Source: Elgaria multicarinata webbii
Taxonomy: Eukaryota; Chordata; Lepidosauria; Squamata; Anguidae
Length of the DNA: 64,000 nucleotides
Direction: 5' to 3'
Assembly: GCF_023053635.1 (NCBI RefSeq)
Contig: NC_086171.1
Location: 19,734,006-19,798,005 of the forward strand
Shown here: one piece after another, positions 34,401-46,400 of the stretch
How positions within the stretch are numbered: position 1 is the first letter of the stretch
How the letters are laid out: each line of letters begins with the position of its first letter
Made by a program: the position numbers and the translations under genes
The notes under the pieces: model-generated
The model's input: the letters and a program-made list of their open reading frames with translations, nothing else
Database searches by the model: none
Told to the model about the DNA's origin: nothing

Positions 34401-37400
34401 TTGGCCTTATAAAGGTATTACCCTAATTTGGAATCAGCTGACAGTCTTGTTATCAAGGTGCAAGCATCTGACCCCTTCCATACAGATGTTAGGCATCTGT
34501 CTTACCTCTGACATAGTAGCGCACACCAGCCCTGAAACAGCTTCTTCGGGAAATAAGAATCCAGTCAAAATATTTTCCATTAATGGAACAAGAGTGCATG
34601 TTAATAACTGATACAAGGTAATGTGTTAAGGAATACAATACACTTAATACAATAAATTTGAGGGGAAGTGGTATCACCAGTTCTTAAAACAGTATTATAG
34701 ATATAGACAGCACATCTTCTCTATTCCAAACTTTGAAAGATGCATTTTTCATCAATTTCCAGTTTAACAAGCAACAAAAAAATGCTGAACAAAGTAAATG
34801 AATTAATAAATATTTTACCCATAATGTAGGAATGGTCTGTGTTACAACACATAAGTTTTTCTCCATTCTAGATAGTAATTAACAAATACTTAAATAAGGA
34901 GGCTATTGAAATAAGAATTTGATTAGGGAAGAGGATTTTATTCATATTTTTAGACTCCTTTTAATCTAGAGTTGTACAAAGCATAAATAAAGCCAATCAT
35001 GCGAAAAGCCAAAATATATAACAAAACATACAAGCGAAGTTAAAAAGAGCAGAACAGCCTATCTTTAAAGTGCCTGGGCAAAATAAACAACACTAGACCT
35101 AGCACCAAGATGCTAGCAAAGTCTGTCCCAGCTAAACTCCTAAGAAAGGAATTCCAAAGCTGAGGTACCACCACAGAGAAGGCTCTTCCCCTTGTCACAG
35201 TATAACAAACTTTCCCAAACTAGGGTATATGGACAAGCGCCTACTCTGACAATCTTAAGATCCAGGCAAGTGGATATAGGGAGAGGTGCTCCTTCTAAGT
35301 ATTTGGATCCTAAACCATTTAGGACTTCAAAAGAAATAGCACCATGAATCAGGCTCATCTACTATTTTTGTATGCTATAAGTGATAGAAAATAATCTTCT
35401 AATCATACTCTTTTACTAAGCAAGTTTACTCAGAAGTCACACTGAACTCAATGGGACATACTCCTGGATAAGTACACATAGGATTGCAGCCTTAGATTTG
35501 AAACGATAGGCAATTGTCATCTTTGTGTGCCAGAATGCCATTGATTCCCATGGAAACTTGAAGGAACTTTTCCAAAACAAAAACGGGAAAATATGAAAAT
35601 ACGATAATCTGGAGATTGGCAACAAGAACTGCTCTAAACTGGAAACCGCCAGCAAGCCAATAAACCAAAACCACTGTGACACATCCAATCAGGATTTAGA
35701 TCAGAGACAATGAACCAAAACCACTGTGTCACATCCAATCAGGATTTAGATCCCCGAGAAAAGGCATTAGAACAATAAAACTCAGTATCACTGTGTCGAA
35801 CCCAACATTTTTACATAAATAAGCAGCAGGCTCTGCTAACATTAAGTAGTTGAGTGGATACACACAAAACTAAGTCCACCACTTTTTGATTCCCATTAAT
35901 TTCAAGGAGTACAAGGTTAAAGACATGTTTAAACCTCCTATTAAAATAAATGAGACATTAAAGTGCTTGGCTTTGGCAGCTTTATGAACATTTTTGACCA
36001 CTTCATGAGGACAATGTTCTGCTTGAACTGACAAAACACAAAATAAACCAAGATGGGCAAAAGTTTCTTTCTTTTGAGACTTCGTCTTACTTCCCTTAGT
36101 ATGTGTTACATTTTCCTAATAAACTTTAGAAGAAAAAGTACCACTGGAAATATTAGAGTGTCTGTTTTACCATTCATAGCTGGTGATTCCACCTATATAA
36201 AAGGTCAAGTTTTGTAGCCACTACGGTAGATGTACTAAAGCTTTCAGACAGCATCACCTAGTCTATTTAGTAATGATGCAAAGGGTCACCATAAAATAAG
36301 GATCAGCCAGTTAAAGCAGACAGCAACGTTTTTGTTTTTTAAGTTTAGGCAAGCACTAGAAAATCTGTTTGTGTTATGTTAGTAAATAACATTGACAGTC
36401 AATAATATTTTATTCATTCAGATAGTTGGAAATACAACACATCTCCTCCCCACTGTTATTTCAATTGGGAAGAAGAGATCTTTGGGTAGAATTCAATTAA
36501 AGTCCTACGTAGACCAGACCCAATGAAATGAATGGGATTTAAGTTAGCCATGACTAAGATCCCATACATTTCAATGGGTCTACTCCAAATAGGGCTTTAG
36601 TTGGATTCTACCCTATATATGCATCTTTAGTAAGAGATTCTCTAATATATTTAATATGGAGAGTTCAAACAAAAACTACTGCTCTGGATTATGTATGCTG
36701 ACAGCAAACTCAATTCTCCAAGTATCAGTCCTTATTTAGCCCAAACACCACCATCCATACACAACAGGGATGGATCAGTAGTCTTGGGGGAACCCTCAAG
36801 TTTGCAGAAATACAAACAAAACTTTAGGAGAAATCCTCAGGACACTGCCCCCAGGAGCCCTCAGGATGAGGATCGACCATGCTCAGTGGCCATGAAATGC
36901 TGACACTCTCTGCCAGTTTGCACATAACCACAGCAGGTGGTTAAATGATCCAAGGGCTATTGGGGACAAGCAAGAGAGAGCAGTTGTGTTGCCTGCAAAG
37001 TTCTCACCATATCTGCTTTTACTCAGCAATCCACAATTGGCTCCTTCATAGGTTGTTAATAACTTAGATGCAAACCATGGCTTTTCATTACATTTGTATT
37101 GAATCCCAGAAGAAGTTTGAGTCAAGAGATTTGAAATGGTATTAGACATTCACTTCCTCCTCTCCCAGCCCTTGCACAGACTGAGCCTTATTTTTAGGGG
37201 GTGTAAAGTCATTTTAAGGGTAATTTGAAAAGGTTAGAGCAGGTATTCAGGGGTGCATGAACACAAGCGCTTAATTTAGGCTTTGGATTTCTACCTACAA
37301 CAGAGGTGGGAAACTTGTGGCACTCTAGATGTTTTGGCCTACAACTCCCATCATCCCGAGCCAGCATAGTCAAGCACGATGAGAGTTTAAGGTCAAAGTA

Positions 37401-40400
37401 TCCTGAGGGCCACAAATTGCCCATCATTGGCCTACAAGTTGCTCAAGTATTTACCTATTCTGTAAGTCATGTCATGGAATTAGCATGGCAGTAACACTCT
37501 CCATAAGCTCTAAATATTAACAAAATTGTATTACTCTGGCAGAATCATGAAAGGATACATCCATGCATAACTGGAGTAGCAAATCTATGGATCTGTAAAA
37601 AAAGGAAAGGTAACACTGTTGAAGAACAATATTTAGGTATTTAAAGAACAATACGTAGGTATTTAAAGATATTGTCCAAGCACTGGACAATGAAGGTAAG
37701 AATGACAAAGGTTAGTCTAAAACAGACAAGCAGTACAGCATTTGCAAGAAGGGTCATATTTACAGGAAAATGTTTTCTACTCATATTTGCTTATTGATTC
37801 CTGCTTGTATCACACAAACTGATCTCAATGTATCAGGCTTTAGCATTCTGAGTCTTTACATGCATTATTTCAGTAATCGTTACAACATCTTGTAAGGTAA
37901 ATATGACATCCCCATGTTACACATAGGGGGAGAAAAGACAGAGTATACTGTGTCTTTTTTCCCTTTGCTTTTGTACCGCCCTTCTGGATTTTGTGTGTCA
38001 AATCTCACCTAATGACTGCTGCTTGCATTCTGCTCTCCTTGAGGTGAAATTTGGACCAGGGGACTTCCCCATTCTCTGCTCAGGCTCTCAACCACTGTGC
38101 CATACTAGCTCTGGATTTAGAGAAGGGTCCCATATTACTTACCAAGGGAGACTTGAACTGGGAAAAGCTGCTCTTCTGACAGTGTTAATGCATTATTTTG
38201 GTTTCTGAGTGTTAATGCATTGTTTTGGCTATCAGCAGTTGCTGTGAAATCTCAAGACATCACAGGAGCAACTTCCCTAAATGACAAGGTTCTTAGAGCT
38301 GTTTCACCCAGGCACATGCACGAAAAAATATATTAATAACTTGTTTGCCCCTTTTCAATAGCAGAAAGCAATTAGGGTGGTTAGCTGACCTGAGACCTAT
38401 TAATACCATGCCTTGGCCAGGAAAGACTGTATCTTGCATGCATAATTAAAAGACTCTCAATGGGTTGTGCAAGACGCTGAGAGAGTGAATTTGTTCCACA
38501 CAAATGAAAGGATGACTGACACAAATTTAAATTTTGAACCAGAGGACTTCCAATGACAAATTAGGATTAGAAAAGATGTCTCCACAACTTTATTAGGAAG
38601 TTTCTATAGCAACGGAGCTCCTGAATTCTTACCGGCCTTTTTTTTAAAAAAACTCTTAAGGGCTTCTGTTATACACCTTCACCAACTACTATTGTAACAT
38701 GAAGGGTGGCATTTGATCTCTTGGGCCATGCTGTATCCTATATCTGGATTAGCCTCAAGCACTTGCCTCTTTTAAACCACTCCTGCAGCAGCTCCCTCTG
38801 AAGCACCACAGACAATGCTCTCATCTCCTAGCTAGCCTTCTCATACCTCCATACACTAAGCAGAGATTAAGTTGCAGTAACTGTAGTAATACATCAACTG
38901 GGAAAAAGGAGGCTGAGGGGAGACATGATAGAGGTGTATAAAATTATGCATGGTATAGAGAATGTGGATAGGGAGACATTTCTCTCCCTCTCAAAAACTA
39001 GAACCTGGGGTCATCCTATGAAGCTGATTGGTGGGAGATTCAGGACAAATAAAAGGAAGTACTTCTTCACACAGCGCATAGTTAAATTATGTAACTCACT
39101 ACCACAGGATGTAGTGATGGCCACCAAGTTGGATGGCTTTAAAAGGGGGTTGGATAAATTCCTGGAGGCAAAGGCTATCAATGGCTACTAGCCCTGATGG
39201 TTGTGTTCTGTCTCCAGTATTCAAGGCAGCAAGCCTGTGTGCACCAGTTGCTGGGGAACAAGGGTGGGAGGGTGCTGTTGCACCATGTCCTGCTTGTTCA
39301 TCCCTGGCCGATGGCTGGTTGGCCACTGTGTGAACAGAGTGCTGGACTAGATGGACCCTTAGTTTGATCCAGCATGGCTCTTATGTTCTTAAGCAGGAAG
39401 TGTCAGCACGCCCTGGAAAAGTAGTTTCAGTTGCTATTAAGAGGGGCAAGGCAGAGCAGAGAGAATGCACCATATTAACTGGCACAGTATCAGGGAAGGT
39501 AAGATGTACTTCTGTCTGTCCCACCCACTATTTCCCACCAGTTCTCTGTGGCAATCACGTTCAGTGTAACGGAGCATACTGTATTGTTAGAGTCTGTATT
39601 TTCTGGCATTTGCAAGAAGCTACATGCTTTCTAGAATTTCGGCTTCTATTTAAATGAAGGCTATTGGGATTTTATAAGCTTTACTAGATAATTTGGCACA
39701 ACACCAAAGTATCCACATTGATATTGCCAACTGTTCCAGCAGTCTGAACTGGAAGCAGATTAAGATATAGCTACAAAAAAGAGTCATCATCTATGATATT
39801 TTGGAGATTATGCCCAAAACATAAATGTATATTACCTCAGGCTGAGCAGCGAATTCTCTAAGAAGATGCCCGTTCCATACAAACCGTGGATCTGCCTGTA
39901 ATAAATTGAATCACAGGATATATTTTAAACACCAAGAGTCTTGTTTTTAGACAATGGTTTAGATCCAGACTTAGCAATACTCAGAGTAGTATGACTAAGG
40001 CTGGATCCAACCCAATATTTTCCTGAAATGTGGCAGTAAGCCAATTCCCTTCCCCTCCCATCTCAGAGTTCTGACACATATAATGGATCTCTCTCCCAGA
40101 AAAGAATAAAATAGTCAGTAAGTAGGTCATTAATTCACAAAGCTACATCCTGAATGAACAATTTACAGGTTGAAGGACTTTGTTACAATATCATATCATA
40201 TAAGGTGCTCTTTAATTTTTACAGTTAAAATATAAAAATCTCATTCATTTACTATAAATATATATTCTTTGTCTTCTATGACGTTGGCAAAAAACTGGAC
40301 AAAGACATTCTTACCCTCTCTAGCAAGCTCATTTCTTGAAACTCCGGACTGGTATTAGCCAATCGTTGTAAGGTATGCGTTAAATCATACGTTGTAGAAA

Positions 40401-43400
40401 AATAAAATCCATCCACGCTCAATACATGACTAATCATTGCTAAAAAGACCTTATTGTCCTGTAACTGTTAAGAGGAAAAATATTATTTACCATGCTTTCT
40501 GTAGTTTTCCCTACCAGTAGATACAAGTTTTCCATAATATCCAACAAATATCTTTCAAAAAAATTCTTTTCTTAATGGTGACAAAGATAAAGTATTCTAG
40601 TGTTGCAACATAGCCCATTTCCATTACAGTCATTAGAGAAACACACTACTCTTTTTGCATTCAGAGAAACGAAAGACAGTTAAATCCACCAGTTAAATCC
40701 AGCTTTACATTTTATACTTTTGTCTTAGACACTAGTTATCTGCAGGGCTATTGCCCCGCAAGGACACCAAACTTAAGGTAGATCACTTTGACTCAAATTG
40801 ACAAGCCTACAGAAAAGCACCAAACATGGAATGGTGCTGAGATTATGCTCAGGTCCAAAGCACCCCATGTGTGACCAAAGGCTCATCTACACCAAGCAGG
40901 ATATTCCACTATGAAAGCGGTATATGAAATGCAGAAGCCACACTACTGCTTTATAGTGGTACTGAAGCGCACTGACAACTGTTGGGGACCTTGACACATC
41001 TACACTAAGCAGGATATAACACTATGAAAGTGGTATATGGCATGTGTCAATGAGGCCCAACAGTTGTCAGTGCATTTCAACACCGCTATAAAGCTGTAGT
41101 GTGGCTCTTGCTTTTTGTATACCACTTTCATAGTGGAATATCCTGCTTGGTGTAGATGAGCCCTAAGGGTTTCACTCTGTATGGAAGAGTATGTAGGTAT
41201 GTGCCAATTCTCTCTTATAGCTGCATCCCCTTAAGCTGCATTGAATTCTGTTCTGAAGAGGCCACTGAACTTTTCAGGGGGTACAGTGAGAAGACATTCC
41301 CTCAGAAAATGCCTCTTTGGATCCCAGCTTGTGCGAATTGCTGAATTCATTAAAAAAATGTATTTCAAACATCATGTTCTTAAACTTCAGGGACATGGAT
41401 AAAGAGATCAACTTTCATTTCATCTCAAACATCTTGCAGAGAGTTCTGAAGCAGTCAAAAGGCATTTTTTTCTAGTACCAAATTTACTCCTACCTGAATA
41501 TCAGTTAAATGTAGCATTGTCTTTTTGTAAGAGAGGATGTCAAAGTCAGTTGCTTTCCAGACTACATGATTGAAAAATTCGCCTACTTTTCTCTTTTTTG
41601 TTATTACAATAAGGTATGTGCCTGTAAAACAGCAAAGATACTAGTCAGCGACAGATTTTTCTTCTACTAAACCTTTTTAAAATGACAGTTACAACACTAA
41701 CAAAGGAAATTGGGGTGGGAAACTGAGCTTCATGCCTTTTTCCCCATATAATTTACATTTTGGGCACTATCTTCTAAGACAACAGCACCCTCCCCCCTAC
41801 AATCCTGAGGATTTGGGCATAATTGTCTTCTATCACGAAGTATGGGTATTTCATATCCCACGGACTTATCTGAAAAGCAGGTTTCCTTTATAAAGCTTCA
41901 TAATCAAGGTGACATATGTTCACTATGGTTTTAAAAAGTATCCCAGCTGCACATTCTAGTCCCAGATCACCATTCCAGAAGACTGCAGGTGGGGAACTGC
42001 AAGTCCGAAGGCTCCTCCATGTAAGAAGCTTCCTCTATTTCAAGAACAATCACTTCAGGCAGAAAAATTGCATCCTAGCCCTGACGTGCTGCTTATATGC
42101 AAAATGTTTTTTTAAAAAAACCCAACCTTTTTAAAAAGGGGCATTAAAATGTGCAATATGCAATGTGCAACCTGAAATGGCACCATCCCAGTACATTATC
42201 ATTCTTAATTTATGATCACACTTTTATTATAGGACCTCCAAAGAGCTGTGTTAAAATTACATTCCCATCAAAATATTCAATTTCTTGTGTCTATATAATT
42301 GGAATTCAGGCTCTTTCCTCTCTCTCTCTCTTCCATAAATAAACTGGTTTGTATGGTGAAATCAGCGTTTGTCAGTTTAAATATGCCCAAATTGCAGTTT
42401 CAAACTGCTCACACATGATTTTATTCTCTACCCCCACCTCTCTTAACAGTTATCAGTGTAGGATTTGCAATTTTCTTTCATTTCTCCAGGAGGTCTCATA
42501 CCTGCCACTAGACGAATTGTTCCCAAAATACCATATATTTGCCTTGTAACTGCTGAAGGCGGAACATCTTTCTTAACTGCAAAGGAAGAACAGCATGAAC
42601 TGTCACATTATACCAGTATTATGTGTGTATCACATGCAGCCAAGCAAAATCCAATAATATGGTTTAAACCAAATTGCATGCATAATTAATAGCTTATGGT
42701 GAAAATTAAAACTGAAAGCTTGCTAGGGGGCAATTTAACACATGGGAGTATCATTAACATTTTTATTAGATATCATTCACACAGTATATATGATTCTTCT
42801 TTGCAATACAGATTTGAGATGTTTAAACATCAAAAGCAACATTGCACTTGGCAGGCCCTGACATAGTAGAGTGGAACAAGACACGGTCATACTTAGAGGA
42901 GACCCACTGAAATCATAACTAATTTAAATCCTTTTGTTTTCAATGGAAGTATTTCAGGTATGGCTCAGTCTGGATCCAACCCATTGTCTAGCTGATCTCC
43001 AGTCCCTGAAGAACTTGTGTGTGTGTGTGTGTGTGTGTGTGAGTGTGTGAGTGTGTGTGTGCGTGCACTTTAAAAATATGATGATCGGGGGCGGAGCTTG
43101 GCAGCCTGAGCGATGGCGGGTTTCTTCTGAGGCTCTGAACGGCGCTTGCCGGAAAAGGCAATTATCTCTCTTTTAATGGGCATAAATCTTTGAGCAACTG
43201 ACAGAAAATGATTATAAAACCAACAGGAGCCGGGAAAGTGGAGAGATTTGGAGAAGGGAGGTGAGATGAACTGTGATTAATGCAATGTCTGTCTAAACGG
43301 CAACTCTATTGAAAGTGAAAGTAAACGCTGACTGACGCAGTTTAAAAAGAAGGAATTTATGTTTGCTGGACATTGATCTGTGATATAACCTCTCATCTTT

Positions 43401-46400
43401 ATCTCACATGGGAACGATTGGAATGCTGGCTTTCTAAGGTTAAAGTGGTTGACTGGATTTATTGGCGTGGCGAGAAGGGGGGTGAAGGGGTGAAAAAAAG
43501 CTGCATTTGGCATTCGGTGAGGGAGATGTGGGATGTGAGAGACTTTGAGTGATTAAATCTGATCCCCTCTAGTGAATGCTGTTGTGAACTGGATTTTTCC
43601 CCCCTCCTCGTGAAGAAGGAGCTGTGAGTGCTATATAATAGAGAAGCCAGCATAAGTTGTTAAGGAAGAGAGTTGGACTCTAAGATTTATGCCCTACCCA
43701 GAAGGGACCCATGCCCAACGTTAAAAAAAAGATCAAAAGTTGGGAAAAGCTTAATAAACAAAAAAAGAAACCTTCAAATCATAATTTGGCTTACCTCTCC
43801 TTCCTGGGAAGTACAGCCCCTGGAGTTGAACAGGAAGAGGAAGATATAGACCCAGTCTCTTTGGATACAATACCAAATAAAGAAGGAAACATGGCAGAAG
43901 GGGGGAAAGAAAGTGGTAGTAACCCTCCCTCTTTAATGGAAATCAAGGCTATTATAGCAGAAAATAACATGATTATTTTTAAAAAAATGGATCAGCAAAT
44001 GAGTGAATTCAGAAAACAAATGCGTACTATTATGGATAAAACGATGGAAAATTCGGATAAGATCAAAAAGATAGAGGCTAAAGTGGATCTGGACCAGAAG
44101 AAACAAGAGGCTTTCGAAAAATCAACTAATATACAATTTAAAGAATGGGAATTGCGTTTGATCGCCTTGGAAGATCAATCTCGTAGATCTTCGCTTCGAA
44201 TAAAGCAGCTGAAGGAGACGCAAGGAGAAGATCTTAGAGAAATTATCGTGAACTGGTTCAAGGAGCTGACGCCTGACATTCCAATAGATGGATCGGATCT
44301 GGACCGAGTCCACCGTGTGGGGGGGAAAAACTACAAAGGGACTAGAGACATATTGGTGAAATTTGGCAACTATTACAAAAAAGAGCAAATTATGAAAGAA
44401 TTGAGATCTAAGGTTCAGATACAGTGTAAAGGTAAACCAGTGCAAATTTATAATGATCTTTCTCAACGCACATTAAATTGGAGACGTAGTCTTAAACCAA
44501 TAACGGAAACATTAATGAAGAATAAAATTCCTTATGCATGGGGTTACCCGGTTTTCTTAAGATTTACATATGGGAGGAGGGAATACAGAGTAACCTCATT
44601 GGATCAAGGTAAAGATTTGCTGAAGAGGCTGGGTCTGGATGGGGAAGCAGATGGGGCTGGAGTGGGTGGGGGAGGGAATGAGGCTGGGACATCTGGAGAG
44701 TAAGAGAATTGTTAATTATGTTGGAGATAATTGCAAATAAAAATGCTAATATAGAGACCTGCCGGCCAGGCACAGCACTGCCTCCCCCCTCCCCCTTTAA
44801 AGTAGATGGCTGGAGTATTAGACTCACGGGGATATGGGGGGGGGATTAGAGTGGGGGGGTGGGGAGGGGGGGAAGGTAGGGGAGGAGGGATCGGGGTAGG
44901 AGGGTGTGGGTTTTATGTATGGAGTTTGTGTTTTTATGTAAGCAAGTTTGAATTGCTGAGCACAAGGGATCGGAAGAGATTTCAAAAGGGTGATTATGGA
45001 TAAAAAGATAAAGGTATCAACACTCAATGTTAAAGGTTTAGGGGCAGTCGTGAAAAGGAAGAGAATAGAACAAATGCTAAATAAAGAGGGATCAGATATT
45101 ATAATGATCCAAGAGACACACCAAGGCTCCGAGAATTCGAATATGATAAAATTAAAGTGGTTAGCCTATTATGAAAAATCATTAGGGACATCAAAAAAAA
45201 ATGGAGTGGCCACTTTGATATCAAAAAAAAGTGGGTTTATATTAGAAGAGGTAAAAAAGGATGATAAGGGTAGATATCTTATGTTAAAAGGTAAAATTGA
45301 GGGAAAGGTTTATACTCTGATTAATGTTTATGCCCCAAATGAGAGGCATAGAGAGTTTTTTATAAAGCTGTTCAAAGAAATAGAAGAATTTAAGGAGGGG
45401 TATGCATTATTAGCTGGGGATTTTAATATGGTTATGGATAATAAAAGGGACAGGTCAAATCCCACTAATGCTGAAAAGAGGAACAATATGACTATATTGA
45501 ATAAATTAGTAAAAGAAAATGATTATTTAGATTCGTGGCGCTTACTTTACGGGAATAGGCCTGGATTTTCATACTTTTCCCCAGTTCATCATACATACTC
45601 CAGGATAGATTATATATTTGTTTCAAAAGATTTTGCAACGAGGATTTGTAAAATGGAAATGGGGGTAATAAAAGTAACCGATCATGCCTTGTTAAGTTTA
45701 GAATTTACAGTTAAGAAAGATTATAAAGAGGCATATAGATGGAAGTTGAACACAAAGATATTGAAATACAATAAAATAGTAGATAAAATTCGGAAGGAAC
45801 TGTCGGAGGCATGGGAAATTAATGAAAAAGGAGGAACAGCTGGGTCAGTCATTTGGGACACCATGAAGGCTGTAGCAAGAGGAATCTGTATTAGAGAAAC
45901 ATGTAGTTTAAAAAGACAACAACGTGCAGAACAGGAAAAGTTAGAGATAGAAATTAAAAACTTGGAGGAAAGATATTGGCGAAGTAAAGATAAATATAAA
46001 TTAGTGGAAATACAAGCTAAGAAGAAACAATTAGAAAACTTAAATATAGAAGAGATTCAAAAGAATTTAATGTATATGAAAAGGGAATATTTTGAAAACA
46101 GTGATAAGAACTCGAGGTTGCTTGCCAAGCTCACACAAAAAGAAAAAGGGAGGAATGGGATAGAAACGTTGAAAGATAGTCGAGGGAATTATTGTCATGC
46201 AATGAAAGCTAAAATAAAAATTTTTCAGGAATTTTATCAGGAATTGTACAAGGGTAAAGAAATTCAACAAGAAAAGGTGGAGGAGTATATTGGAAGGTTT
46301 ATAAAGAAGGAAATAAAATTAGAATATAAGGAGTTAATGGAGTCAGTAATAACTCAAAGAGAAGTTGAAGAAGTTATTGATAAGTTAAAAGTGGGTAAAT

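Larger units (their letters stand above)
34608..37558 (-). other. SACM1L intron 7
   Basis: 2.95 kb. Contains an L2-like piece (34975-35345), MITEs at 35415-35493, 36484-36613 and 37301-37433, and a 50-bp tandem duplication. Nothing recognised at 35770-36480 or 36620-37290. Confidence 0.55.

Noticed and set aside
44122-44827. Reverse frames of 87-114 codons opposite L1 ORF1, and similar ones opposite ORF2 (46678-48681)
   Set aside because: They are shadows of the AT-rich L1 coding strand with no independent motif.
44990-44995. GTG as start of L1 ORF2, two codons before the ATG
   Set aside because: A vertebrate element would use the ATG at 44996, and the family protein starts at that point.
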